64,000 bases of DNA, from the NCBI GenBank assembly GCA_015056945.1, contig SVFH01000004.1, forward strand, positions 1 to 64,000, given 5' to 3'. The DNA comes from Lachnospiraceae bacterium. GTDB taxonomy: Bacteria; Bacillota; Clostridia; Lachnospirales; Lachnospiraceae. The translations under genes were made by a program, and so were the position numbers. Every line of letters starts with the position of its first letter. Within the stretch, counting starts at the first letter, position 1. This document shows positions 27,942 through 36,815 of this stretch, in pieces. The notes below the pieces were generated by a model that was given only the letters and a program-made list of their open reading frames with translations, did not search any database and was not told the origin of the DNA.

Positions 27942-30167
27942 ATGAAAAAAAGAGTATTGGCACTGGGGTTATGTGTCGTGCTTGTTCTTTCACTTGCGGC
28001 CTGCAGTAAGAAAGAAGAAGTTGTGACAGCTCCCACGGAAACACAGGAAGAAGAAAACAGTTCTTCCGAGGAAGTAACGGAAGAAGTAAGCGAAGAACCG
28101 GTTGATGAGAACATGATTAAAAATGCTGACTTTGCTGAAGGGGTAGGTACCTGGATGACTTACTTAAACGGAGGCGAAGGAGCTCTTAGCGTTAACGCGG
28201 ACGGACAGCTTGTGATTGATATTACCAAGGTCGGAAACCTGGATTATAGTGTGCAGGCATATTATGACGGCATTGTTCTGGATCAGGGCGTTGTCTACAA
28301 ATTTGCATTTGATATGGCTACAAGCGTTCCCAGAACCGTGGTATGGCGTATCCAGTTAAACGGCGGTGATTACAGCGCATATTTTACGGAGGAAATTTCT
28401 TCTACGACAGAGATGCAGCATTACGAATACGAGATTAAAATGGAACAGCCGTCTGATCCGGCGCCGCGTCTTTGCTTTAATGTCGGAACATATGAACCGG
28501 ACGGAGAATTGGGGGCACATCAGATTATGTTGGACAATTTTGAATATAAAGTACTTGATGCTTCAGGAAAGGTTGCGGTAGATGAGAACGCAGGCCTTCC
28601 CATGATTAATGTGAACCAGGTTGGATACCTTCCCGATATGGAGAAGAAAGCCACCTTCCGCGGCGATACCATCGGTACTGCTTTTACGGTTGTGAATGCA
28701 GAAAGCGGAGAAGTTGCGTATGAAGGAACCATTACGGGAGAAGGTGATAATGCTTCCTCAGGAGAGAAATGTGCAGTGGGTGATTTCACCGAACTTACAA
28801 CACCGGGCACATATAAAATAGTAAATGATGCATGCGGAGAATCTTTTACTTTCCAAATTGGTGATGATGTATATAAGAGTCTTCTTGATGATACACTTCG
28901 CATGATGTATATGCAAAGATGCGGTTGTGAACTTCCGGCTGATTTGGCAGGCGATTTCGCACATCCTGTTTGTCATGCGACAGACGCGGTTGTGTACGGA
29001 ACAAGTACAAAGAAAGATGTTTCCGGCGGATGGCATGATGCCGGCGACTATGGCCGTTACGTTGTTTCCGGTGCGAAAACAGTTGCGGACCTTTTACTGG
29101 CGTATGAAGCATATCCGTCTGTGTTTGGGGATGACTTGAATATTCCCGAGAGCGGAAACGGTGTTCCCGATGTGCTGGATGAAGTGCGCTTCGAACTTGA
29201 GTGGATGCTTAAAATGCAGGAAACAAACGGCGGCGTATATCACAAAGTAACCTGCAGAAATTTCCCCGGAACGGTAATGCCGCAGGATGAAACAGAGGAA
29301 CTTGTGATTTCTCCGATTTCCAATACTGCAACTGCTGATTTTGCGGCAGTTATGGCAATGGCGGGAAGATTTTATGAGAAATATGATGCAGATTTTGCAA
29401 AGAAATGTCTTGCGGCAGCAGAAAGTGCACTTGCATATTATGAAGCAAATAAGTCAGCACCGGGCTTTAAGAATCCTTCCGATGTGGTAACGGGTGAATA
29501 TCCGGATGATGATGCGACAGACGAATATGTTTGGGCACTTGCGGAACTTTATAAAACAACCGGTGATAAGAAGTATGAAGATACTTTGAAAGGTATTAAC
29601 ACAGATTCCCTCTCCATGGCATTAGGCTGGCAGGGCGTTGGTGTCTATGGTGCATATACATATTGTTCCATCCCGGGAGCGGATGCTTCCTTAAAGGGTA
29701 AGATGCAGGCAAAGATTGATTTTGAAGCACAGAAAATGGAAGAAAACAGAAAAGCGGATGCATATGAATCCACTATGGGCAATGAATACCCTTGGGGCTC
29801 TAATATGACCATCGCAAACAACGGTATGATTTATTTAATGACAGGAAACAAGGCGGGGGCAGAGAGCCAGCTTTCCTACCTTCTTGGAAACAATACCAAC
29901 AGCTATTGTTTCGTAACCGGCTACGGCACACTTTCACCGACAGGAACCCACCACAGACCTTCCCAGTCATTGAAAAAGACAATGCAGGGTATGCTTGTCG
30001 GCGGACCGAACAGTAACTTGGAAGACCCGTACGCACAGCAGACTTTGAAGGATAAAGCACCTGCTAAATGTTACGTGGACAACGAGCAGAGTTACTCCTG
30101 TAACGAAATAACCGTTTACTGGAATTCACCGTTTGTATATTTGCTTGCAGGAATTTGCGCGAAGTAA
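27942..30167 (+). CDS. Lipoprotein GH9 endoglucanase with CBM4/9-like module
   Basis: This 741-residue lipoprotein (lipobox LAAC, Cys at 22) is a membrane-tethered cellulase. After an acidic Glu/Ser/Thr linker come a carbohydrate-binding module of the CBM4/9 kind (about 50-195, MIKNADFAEGVGTW to LDNFEYKVL), an Ig-like CelD_N domain (about 205-290, INVNQVGYLP) and a GH9 (alpha/alpha)6 domain. The catalytic base Asp lies in GGWHDAGDYGRY (Asp 366/369). The His signature is GTHHRPSQS, and the acid Glu is Glu 722 in CNEITVYWNSP. It should cut beta-1,4-glucan by inversion at the cell surface. GAGGTG precedes ATG 27942; an earlier in-frame ATG at 27888 lies within the upstream gene and is rejected because the lipobox would be misplaced. 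Confidence 0.9.
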   Translation: MKKRVLALGLCVVLVLSLAACSKKEEVVTAPTETQEEENSSSEEVTEEVSEEPVDENMIKNADFAEGVGTWMTYLNGGEGALSVNADGQLVIDITKVGNLDYSVQAYYDGIVLDQGVVYKFAFDMATSVPRTVVWRIQLNGGDYSAYFTEEISSTTEMQHYEYEIKMEQPSDPAPRLCFNVGTYEPDGELGAHQIMLDNFEYKVLDASGKVAVDENAGLPMINVNQVGYLPDMEKKATFRGDTIGTAFTVVNAESGEVAYEGTITGEGDNASSGEKCAVGDFTELTTPGTYKIVNDACGESFTFQIGDDVYKSLLDDTLRMMYMQRCGCELPADLAGDFAHPVCHATDAVVYGTSTKKDVSGGWHDAGDYGRYVVSGAKTVADLLLAYEAYPSVFGDDLNIPESGNGVPDVLDEVRFELEWMLKMQETNGGVYHKVTCRNFPGTVMPQDETEELVISPISNTATADFAAVMAMAGRFYEKYDADFAKKCLAAAESALAYYEANKSAPGFKNPSDVVTGEYPDDDATDEYVWALAELYKTTGDKKYEDTLKGINTDSLSMALGWQGVGVYGAYTYCSIPGADASLKGKMQAKIDFEAQKMEENRKADAYESTMGNEYPWGSNMTIANNGMIYLMTGNKAGAESQLSYLLGNNTNSYCFVTGYGTLSPTGTHHRPSQSLKKTMQGMLVGGPNSNLEDPYAQQTLKDKAPAKCYVDNEQSYSCNEITVYWNSPFVYLLAGICAK

Positions 30168-30210
30168 GCATGTTTATTGAAAGAATTTCGAAGAAAATAA
30201 TATGAGATGA

Positions 30211-30269
30211 AAAGGTTGATTGTTTTGCCAAGGGAAGCACCTTATGGTAAAATAAATCAACCTTTTTTG
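30211..30269 (+). terminator. Intrinsic terminator after the GH9 gene
   Basis: The outer stem AAAAGGTTGATT/AATCAACCTTTT, with a further inner pairing TTTTGCCA/TGGTAAAA, ends in a T run. Confidence 0.8.
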
Positions 30270-30340
30270 AAATTTTTTTATTTTTTTTTGTAGTTTTTCC
30301 AAAATAATCCTTAGTACATATATGAGAGGTGGTGATACAG

Positions 30341-30898
30341 GTGTCAGATGAAGAAATCATTGAGTTGTTGTTTGAGCGTTCCGAGAAGGCAATCAGCGCA
30401 TTGGAAACGAAATACAACAAAATCTGTATGCAGACTTCATATAACATCCTTGGAAACCATTCCGATGCAGAAGAATGTGTCAATGATGCATACCTTGGTG
30501 TTTGGAATGCAATCCCACCGGAAAGACCGAATCCGTTGTTGACTTATGTGCTGCGTATTGTGAGAAATATTTCTCTTACGCTTTATCATAAGAATCATGC
30601 GCAGAAACGTAACAGTACATACGATCTTGCAGTCGATGAACTGGCGGAATTTATCGCAGCGCCGGATACCGTAGAAAGTACGCTGGAATTAAATGAGCTC
30701 ACGGCAGAACTGGAACGGTTTCTGGATAAGTTGGATAAATTGAACCGGGTTGTTTTTATCAGAAGATACTGGTTCTTTGATTCCTACGAACAGATTGCTG
30801 AACAGACCGGTCTTTCGGTAAAAAATGTTTCGGTCAGATTGACCAGAGTGAGAAAAATGTTAAAGGATTATTTACAAGAAAGGGGAATCTACCTATGA
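30341..30898 (+). CDS. Sigma-70-family (ECF-like) RNA polymerase sigma factor
   Basis: This 185-residue sigma factor has region 2 (about 12-80: KYNKICMQTSYNILGNHSDAEECVNDAYLGVW, given in part as NHSDAEECVNDAY) and region 4 (about 125-180: RVVFIRRYWFFDSYEQIA, then GLSVKNVSVRLTRVR) as a helix-turn-helix for the -35. It has no sigma3 region, as in ECF types. GTG 30341 is preferred because GAGGTGGTGAT lies just upstream; another GTG at 30329 would bury that site. The downstream gene overlaps by 4 bases (ATGA) and encodes its likely anti-sigma factor. The pair resembles the clostridial SigI/RsgI arrangement in outline, where an outside domain senses polysaccharide, but the sigma itself looks ECF-like. 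The regulon is unknown. Confidence 0.85.
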   Translation: MSDEEIIELLFERSEKAISALETKYNKICMQTSYNILGNHSDAEECVNDAYLGVWNAIPPERPNPLLTYVLRIVRNISLTLYHKNHAQKRNSTYDLAVDELAEFIAAPDTVESTLELNELTAELERFLDKLDKLNRVVFIRRYWFFDSYEQIAEQTGLSVKNVSVRLTRVRKMLKDYLQERGIYL

Positions 30899-32613
30899 GC
30901 GAAAAGAAACTGGTGGAAGCCATTGGCAATGTAGATGATAAGTATATTAGCGAAGCCATGAATGTAAGAGTCAGAAGAAAAAATGTTTTCGGACGTGTTT
31001 CAGCTTTCGCAGCAACAGCTGCCGCAGCATGTTTCGTTATGATTTTTGGTATATCCGCATTGGTGGGTGCGAACAAAGCAGATTCTGTTGTTGCAATTGA
31101 TGTCAATCCCAGTATTGAACTTACCGTAAGCAAGAACGATAAGGTTTTGGAAGCGAAGGCACTGAATGCAGATGCTGAAGTGGTACTTGCAGATTTATCT
31201 TTGGAAAAGGTGGAACTGGATACTGCATTGAATGCAATTGTTGGTTCACTTTTACAGAACGGATATCTTGATGAAGTTTCCAATGCAGTAAATGTATGCG
31301 TTGCAAACGATGATGAAAAAAGAGCTGATGAACTCGGACAGAAAGTAAGCGGCGAATTGAACAGTATTTTTGTTGCAAAAGATTTAATCGGACAGGTAAG
31401 TACACAGTCTGTCGGAAACGATGCAGTTGCTAATTACCAGGGTAAAAGCTTCGGTAAGGCTACACTTGCAGAGGAAGTGGCACAGAACATGGGTATTACC
31501 GTGGATGAAGCGTTAGAGCTTTCCGTATCTGAGCTTTGGGCACTTTCTGATACTTCAGGACAGGAATTTATTACGAAACAGGAAGCATTGGAAATCGTTA
31601 TCAAAGATGCGGAAATTAAAGAAGACGAAATCACCGAAATGAAGATTAAGATTGAACATGCAGGTGGCGTTTTCAAATATGACATTAAGATTAAAGTCGG
31701 CGAGCGTAAAGAATATAAGTACAAACTTGATGCAGTAACAGGCGATATTTTAGAATATGAATTTAAGCTTCATCCGGAGAAGCCTGAACCTGCTGACCCG
31801 GTTGATCAGATTACAAAGAATGAAGCACTTGCCATCGCTTATGCAGATGCAGGCGTTGAATCAACAAAGGTTGTTCTTACAGAGTTAAAACACAGACCGG
31901 CAGAGAAGGAATACCATATTTCTTTCTATGATGCAAAATATGATTATTTCTACGTGATCGATGCAGTAGAAGGTAAGGTAGTGACCAAGGATGTGATTGA
32001 GCGTCCGACAGCAGACGAAGAAGTTCCTGTAGCTAAGGTTACTTTTGAACAGGCCTTGAAACTTGCGCTGGATATGGCCGGTGTGAAGTTTGAAGATTTG
32101 ACCATGTGTGATGTGAAGTATCATGTGCATAAACATGGAGAAGTTCATTACAGAATTCATTTCCATGTAGATAAAATGCACTACGAATATGTTGTTGACG
32201 CTTTGACAGGCGAATGTACAGAAAAGAAACGTCATGAGCATCCGACTCCTCCTCATGAGAAGGAAGAGCCTAAGAAACCTGAGGCACCGAAGAAACCGGA
32301 ACCGAAGCCCGAGCCCGAGAAACCCGCTAAGCCGGAACCGAAGCCCGAGCCCGAGAAACCCGCTAAGCCGGAACCGAAGCCCGAACCTGAGAAACCTGCT
32401 AAGCCGGAACCGAAACCGGAACCCTCAGAAGAACCTTCAGAAGAATCTACAGAGGCACCTTCAGAAGAGTCAACAGAAACTCCTTCTGAAGAACCGTCAG
32501 AAGCACCTTCTGAAACACCCGAACCGTCAGAAGAACCTTCTGAAGAATCTGCACCTGCCAAAGAACCTGCAAAGGGACCGGCTGCGCCCGGACCTAAGAA
32601 AGGTGCAAAATAA
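30895..32613 (+). CDS. RsgI-like transmembrane anti-sigma factor with PepSY domains and Pro-rich tail
   Basis: This 572-residue protein has a short cytoplasmic N-terminus (1-33, likely the sigma-binding part) and one membrane segment (about 36-58). A domain with AIDVNPSIELTVSKN (about 67-81) follows, the mark of the RsgI middle domain. Then come three PepSY-type repeats (about 224-290, 302-370 and 380-450; each ITKQEAL/ITKNEAL/VTFEQAL at its start and DAVTG/DAVEG/DALTG near its end). The tail (about 455-565) is low-complexity: KPEPKPEPEKPA repeats, then PSEEPSEES repeats. It is probably an outside sensor that frees the sigma factor on a signal. No carbohydrate-binding module is present, unlike cellulosome RsgI proteins. 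It overlaps the sigma gene by 4 bases. Confidence 0.8.
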   Translation: MSEKKLVEAIGNVDDKYISEAMNVRVRRKNVFGRVSAFAATAAAACFVMIFGISALVGANKADSVVAIDVNPSIELTVSKNDKVLEAKALNADAEVVLADLSLEKVELDTALNAIVGSLLQNGYLDEVSNAVNVCVANDDEKRADELGQKVSGELNSIFVAKDLIGQVSTQSVGNDAVANYQGKSFGKATLAEEVAQNMGITVDEALELSVSELWALSDTSGQEFITKQEALEIVIKDAEIKEDEITEMKIKIEHAGGVFKYDIKIKVGERKEYKYKLDAVTGDILEYEFKLHPEKPEPADPVDQITKNEALAIAYADAGVESTKVVLTELKHRPAEKEYHISFYDAKYDYFYVIDAVEGKVVTKDVIERPTADEEVPVAKVTFEQALKLALDMAGVKFEDLTMCDVKYHVHKHGEVHYRIHFHVDKMHYEYVVDALTGECTEKKRHEHPTPPHEKEEPKKPEAPKKPEPKPEPEKPAKPEPKPEPEKPAKPEPKPEPEKPAKPEPKPEPSEEPSEESTEAPSEESTETPSEEPSEAPSETPEPSEEPSEESAPAKEPAKGPAAPGPKKGAK

Positions 32614-32622
32614 CTATCGCTA

Positions 32623-32646
32623 AAAACGGTTCTCCCTAACCGTTTT
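32623..32646 (+). terminator. Terminator of the sigma/anti-sigma operon
   Basis: A 9-bp perfect stem AAAACGGTT/AACCGTTTT with a 6-nt loop, 9 bases after the stop codon, ending in four Ts. Confidence 0.7.
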
Positions 32647-32684
32647 AAACAAAAAACCTCAAAAAGCAGTGAACAAAGTATGCT

Positions 32685-32723
32685 GAAACCAGCCCTGCCG
32701 ACTCCCTCGGTAGGGCTGGTTTC
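32685..32723. other. Long GC-rich hairpin
   Basis: A 17-bp stem with one mismatch (arms GAAACCAGCCCTGCCGA and its partner) and a CTCCC loop. Only a weak T tract follows, so it could be a backup terminator or part of the structured element just downstream. Confidence 0.55.
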
Positions 32724-32731
32724 GTTTGCGC

Positions 32732-32974
32732 ATCACAGCGGGGTAAGCAGAGGTTACGTCCGGCAGACCGGCTTGAAATATAAGAGCCTCTAACTGTTTC
32801 GCGGATATTTAGAGAGAACGGACGCAAACGCTCCAAACGGGACATCCGTGTCCCGTTGGACCTTCCGCCAACATCGTGTTGTCGGCTTGCTGTCTATGAA
32901 GCGAAACATCAAGAGCCTCTAATATTCCTACACAAAGGTCTGCCGGACGTAACCTCTGCTTACCCCGCTGTGAT
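32732..32974. repeat. 243-bp element bounded by a perfect 38-bp inverted repeat
   Basis: Bases 32732-32769 and 32937-32974 are exact reverse complements (ATCACAGCGGGGTAAG... on the left). The 167-bp interior has a 9-bp hairpin with a TCCG loop (AACGGGACA/TGTCCCGTT, near 32836-32858) and two copies of AAGAGCCTCTAA. There is no frame worth calling. Perfect long arms suggest a recently moved non-autonomous element (MITE) or a strongly folding RNA. With its flanking hairpins it explains most of the 530-bp gap before the galactokinase gene. Confidence 0.7.
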
Positions 32975-33000
32975 ACAGCACCGTGACCGTAGAGTCAGGT

Positions 33001-33030
33001 CCTAAATTTCCCTAAAATAGGAAATTTGGG
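33001..33030. promoter_or_regulatory. Palindrome upstream of galK, possible operator
   Basis: CCTAAATTTCC-n8-GGAAATTTGGG, with one G-U mismatch, ends 10 bases before the extended -10 and so covers the -35 region. A regulator binding here would block the promoter. Confidence 0.45.
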
Positions 33031-33039
33031 AATATTTTG

Positions 33040-33048
33040 TGGTATAAT
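33040..33048 (+). promoter_or_regulatory. Extended -10 promoter for galactokinase
   Basis: TGGTATAAT, about 93 bases before the start codon at 33141, with no clear -35. The resulting leader is about 85 nt. Confidence 0.55.
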
Positions 33049-33140
33049 GAGAAATAAAAGGAATAAACAAGAAAAATATATAACAGAAAGGAAACGCGGA
33101 TCCGTCCGTTACGGTACATACAGGATTTGCAGGCTCACAT

Positions 33141-34562
33141 ATGGATACAATTATATTTAAAGAACAAATCAAAGCAGGTGCATACGACCGGAAATTTCTG
33201 GCTTTGTATCCCGGAGAAATGCTTGAGGAACAGCATGCACGTTACGTGGCGGCAATTGAAGCGTTTGAGGAACATTTTGGTCCCGGTGAAATCTTTCTTT
33301 GCAGTGCGCCGGGAAGAACAGAAATCAGCGGAAATCATACAGATCATCAACACGGAGAAGTGTTGGCGGCAGCTATCCATTTGGATGCGCTTGCAGTAGT
33401 GCGAAAGACTGAGTGTGAAAGAATCAGGATTATTTCTGAAGGCTATCCGCAGATTGAAATTGCAATACAGAATTTGAAAAAAGGTATAGGTGTGAAAGAA
33501 GTATCAAGTGAGGATGAGTTTGTGGTTGTAACACCGGACCCTGCGCAGTTTGGCACAACAAAGGCTCTGGTACAAGGCATTATTGCAGGATTTGAGAAAC
33601 GCGGACTTGCGGTGACGGGGTTTGATGCGTATATTACCGGTGATGTTCCGGTCGGTTCCGGATTGTCTTCTTCTGCATCTCTTGAAATTCTGCTTGGCGG
33701 GATTTTAAACAGCGGACGGGAAGAGAAAGAATTAACACCGGTTGAACTGGCTCAAATCGGACAGTACGCGGAGAATGTTTATTTCGGTAAGCCCTGCGGT
33801 CTGATGGATCAGATGGCATGCGCCGTGGGAAATGCCGTGCATATTGATTTTGGAAATCCGGAGAATCCGATTGTGGAGCAGGTGGAGCTTCCGCTTGCGA
33901 AGGAAGGGTACTGTCTTTGCATTACCGATACGAAGGGCTCACATGCAGACCTGACATCGGAATATGCTGCAATTGTACAGGAGATGAAGGCGGTTGCTGC
34001 ATACTTTGGCAAAGAATTTTTGGGAGAAGTGCAAGAGAAAGATGTGATGAACAACCTTTCTGCATTAAGGGAACAGTGCGGTGACAGAAGTGTGCTTCGC
34101 GCATTGCATTTCTATCGGGAGAATGCGCGCGTGCGGGAAGAGAGTGACGCATTAAAGAAGGGCGACTTGTTACACTTCCTTACTCTTGTGCAGGAGAGCG
34201 GAGATTCTTCTTACAAATACTTACAGAATATCTATGCTCCGGCAAATCCGCAGGAGCAGAATCTTGCACTCGCACTCCAAATCAGTGAGATATGCTTAAA
34301 GAAGCTTGGCAGAGCTGAAGGAAAAGCTACACAGGAGGGTTCTTTATGCACACCCGAAACCGGCAGAGGAGAAACCGGAACAGGGGCGGAATTCGCAGTC
34401 CGGGTACATGGCGGCGGCTTCGCCGGCACGATTCAGGCATTTGTGAAGCAGGCGCAGTGTGAGGCTTATCGGAAACAGATGAATACTGTTTTTGGAGAGA
34501 ATTCCTGTAAAATATTACGTGTTCGCCCTTGTGGCTTTGATATTTTAGACAATTTAACTTAA
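33141..34562 (+). CDS. galK: Galactokinase (GHMP family)
   Basis: This 473-residue GHMP sugar kinase has CSAPGRTEISGNHTDH (about 55-70, the galactokinase signature, with GNHTDH in place of the common GEHTDY). Motif 2 is VPVGSGLSSSAS (about 170-181), with CGLMDQMACAVG after it, and motif 3 is VRVHGGGFAGTIQAF near 420. It should phosphorylate galactose to galactose-1-phosphate with ATP. It is longer than usual (about 390-430) because of an insertion near 385-410 rich in Gly, Glu and Thr. No galT or galE lies beside it. The ribosome site is weak; AGGATTTGCAGG is the nearest purine-rich sequence, so the exact start is less certain. Confidence 0.85.
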   Translation: MDTIIFKEQIKAGAYDRKFLALYPGEMLEEQHARYVAAIEAFEEHFGPGEIFLCSAPGRTEISGNHTDHQHGEVLAAAIHLDALAVVRKTECERIRIISEGYPQIEIAIQNLKKGIGVKEVSSEDEFVVVTPDPAQFGTTKALVQGIIAGFEKRGLAVTGFDAYITGDVPVGSGLSSSASLEILLGGILNSGREEKELTPVELAQIGQYAENVYFGKPCGLMDQMACAVGNAVHIDFGNPENPIVEQVELPLAKEGYCLCITDTKGSHADLTSEYAAIVQEMKAVAAYFGKEFLGEVQEKDVMNNLSALREQCGDRSVLRALHFYRENARVREESDALKKGDLLHFLTLVQESGDSSYKYLQNIYAPANPQEQNLALALQISEICLKKLGRAEGKATQEGSLCTPETGRGETGTGAEFAVRVHGGGFAGTIQAFVKQAQCEAYRKQMNTVFGENSCKILRVRPCGFDILDNLT

Positions 34563-34753
34563 ATTAGTTAACTATATTTTCACAACCTGACAAAAGGAAA
34601 ACATACAGAATAACTAAAAATAGACATGGAAAAATCGACAGATTTCACATAAAAACGACAAAATAGTAAAAAAAGGTGGAAAATATCGTATTCGTGTAGT
34701 TTAATGAAAAGGATATTGTTTCGATATATACTATATAGATGGAGTTAATATGC

Positions 34754-35539
34754 ATGGGTAAAAAGAAACAGATTTATTATGCAAGAACATACAGAAGAAT
34801 TGAACTCGACGCTAAGGCATGCATTATTTTTGCATGCCTTTTAGTGCTACCTGTCATTTTGCTTTTGTTATTCTTTATGGATGAATTGACAGCACTGATT
34901 ACGGACTTTGGAGTAATGGTCTTATCATCGGTTATTCCGCGTGAAGATATTGTGGTGAAGGTGACGGACTATGCGTTTTTACATGAGATGCACTATATTG
35001 ATTTGCCGATGCATAATCCCGGAATGTGGATGATTGTCGGAAACCTGATTGTGTGTCTCCTGACCTTGATTCTGCTTCGCGTTTTTAAAAGGACGGGACG
35101 TCCGCTGGCGATTTATGCAACCTTTGCAATTATGATTCACATTGTCAGCTGTGCTTTTTTTGCATTTGCGGCGAAATATTTTCCGTATACGATGGCTGAT
35201 TATTCCGAGTTGTATATGAAGCAGCAAATTGGTATTTGGATTACGTTTGCTCTTTTGGCAGGTTTGGTAGTCAGCTTTATGGGAGCAAAACATTACGGAC
35301 TGAAAGCATTCACTTTTTATTTCATTATGCTGTATGCATTGGTGTTTGGCACAATCCGGTATGTGTTATTCCTATATCTTTTGCATCAGTTTTCGGCATT
35401 GTACATGGCTCTTTTGTTTTTTGTTGTCGGGCCGACGTTTGATTTTTCTTATTTTGTTATTATTTATGCGTTTTTTGTAAATAAAACCATTCGCAATTCT
35501 GAGTCGGGAGAAAGTAAAGAAATATGGAAATGGTCTTAG
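34754..35539 (+). CDS. Polytopic membrane protein, first gene of the envelope-polymer operon
   Basis: This 261-residue protein has about seven hydrophobic segments and a basic N-terminus (MGKKKQIYYARTYRR). The second hydrophobic block follows a long outside loop with Asp, His and Glu. I cannot assign a family. The downstream GT2 gene begins inside its last 16 bases, so the two proteins are probably made together and may form one membrane complex. GGAG at 34741 fits ATG 34754; an upstream in-frame ATG at 34739 overlaps that site. The 190 bases before it are AT-rich and show no promoter I trust. Confidence 0.65.
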   Translation: MGKKKQIYYARTYRRIELDAKACIIFACLLVLPVILLLLFFMDELTALITDFGVMVLSSVIPREDIVVKVTDYAFLHEMHYIDLPMHNPGMWMIVGNLIVCLLTLILLRVFKRTGRPLAIYATFAIMIHIVSCAFFAFAAKYFPYTMADYSELYMKQQIGIWITFALLAGLVVSFMGAKHYGLKAFTFYFIMLYALVFGTIRYVLFLYLLHQFSALYMALLFFVVGPTFDFSYFVIIYAFFVNKTIRNSESGESKEIWKWS

Positions 35540-36798
35540 ATATCATTATTTTAGTGATAAAATTATATATGATTGCGCTGGTTCTTCTGGTGTTTATGTA
35601 TGTCATCAGACATTTTTTGTTTGCGATGAACCGTATGGCAGGGCGTCAGAGATTGTATTATAACGATATATGCACCAGTAATTTGAAGAAGATATCCGTT
35701 CTGATTCCGATGCATAATGAGGAACAGGTTCTTTCCTTTGTTTTGGATTCACTGCTGGAATGTGATTATGACAGAGATAAAATGGAAATCATTCCGATTA
35801 ATGATAATTCTACGGACCGCACGAAGGAACTTTTAGACGAGTATCACAGGAAGTATGAATTTATCCGTCCGCTTCACAGAGATTGCGAAAATCGCGGTAA
35901 GCCGGCGGGACTGAATGATGCCATGGAGCTTGCAACGGGTGATATTATTATTGTGTTTGATGCGGATTATCGTCCGGCTAAAGATATGTTAAAGCAGCTT
36001 GCAAGTGCTTTTGAAAATCCGGAAGTCGGTGCAGTTATGGGACGTGTAATTCCTTATAATGCCAATGCAAATATTTTGACAAGATTGATTAATTTAGAGC
36101 GTTCGGGCGGTTACCAGGTTGATCAGCAGGCGCGTTATAATTTGCGACTGATTCCGCAGTACGGAGGGACCGTGGGTGGTTTTCGCAAAGAAATCCTGCG
36201 TAGTACGGGAGGATTTAATCCGCTTGTACTTGCGGAAGATACGGAGCTTACATACCGTTTGTATACAAGCGGCTGGAAGGTGGTTTATGCCAATTCCGCA
36301 GAGTGTTATGAAGAGTCGCCGGAAACATGGGCGGTGCGTGCGAAACAGATTCGAAGATGGGCGCGCGGTCACAATCAGGTTTTGTTCCGCTATTTGTTTA
36401 AAACTATTTTTAACAAACATATGAATTTGCGTGAAAAAGTTGACGGACTCATGCTTTTATTTGTATATGCGGTTCCGTTTTTCCTTTTACTTGGGCAGCT
36501 TGGTTCGCTGGTTCTGTTTTTTACGGGAGAGATGAATCTTCTGTCCGGCTGGTGGGTACTTTTATCCGTGGCAATTTATTGCTCCTTCGGAAATTTTGCC
36601 CCGTTTTTTGAAATCGGTACGGCGCTATTTATGGATGGAATTAAGGGAGAGGCTCTTTTGTTGCCGCTTCTGTTATTTAATTTCTATTTCTATATGTGGA
36701 ATATCAGTCTTGGCTTTATAGATGCTGTTATTGACATTCTGACGGGACGTCAGGCGAAGTGGGCGAAGACTGCACGTTTCACGAAGAAGAAGTCCTAG
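35524..36798 (+). CDS. Membrane GT2 processive glycosyltransferase
   Basis: This 424-residue enzyme has an N-terminal membrane helix (about 3-27) and a GT2 domain with SVLIPMHNEE (about 58), an NDNSTD nucleotide-binding Asp, VFDADYRP (DxD-type), LAEDTEL (catalytic Asp) and QIRRW (the QxxRW acceptor-site motif). Three or four membrane helices follow at about 300-410. D, DxD, ED and QxxRW together mark processive synthases such as cellulose, hyaluronan or poly-GlcNAc synthases, which extend a chain and pass it through the membrane. The sugar cannot be told from sequence. It overlaps the upstream membrane gene by 16 bases and leads a chain of closely spaced genes. Confidence 0.88.
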   Translation: MEMVLDIIILVIKLYMIALVLLVFMYVIRHFLFAMNRMAGRQRLYYNDICTSNLKKISVLIPMHNEEQVLSFVLDSLLECDYDRDKMEIIPINDNSTDRTKELLDEYHRKYEFIRPLHRDCENRGKPAGLNDAMELATGDIIIVFDADYRPAKDMLKQLASAFENPEVGAVMGRVIPYNANANILTRLINLERSGGYQVDQQARYNLRLIPQYGGTVGGFRKEILRSTGGFNPLVLAEDTELTYRLYTSGWKVVYANSAECYEESPETWAVRAKQIRRWARGHNQVLFRYLFKTIFNKHMNLREKVDGLMLLFVYAVPFFLLLGQLGSLVLFFTGEMNLLSGWWVLLSVAIYCSFGNFAPFFEIGTALFMDGIKGEALLLPLLLFNFYFYMWNISLGFIDAVIDILTGRQAKWAKTARFTKKKS

Positions 36799-36815
36799 AG
36801 AAGGAGGGCCAGACT

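Noticed and set aside
32253-32561. Minus-strand Gly/Ser-rich frame opposite the anti-sigma tail
   Set aside because: It is the antisense of the Pro/Glu repeat and has no ribosome site.
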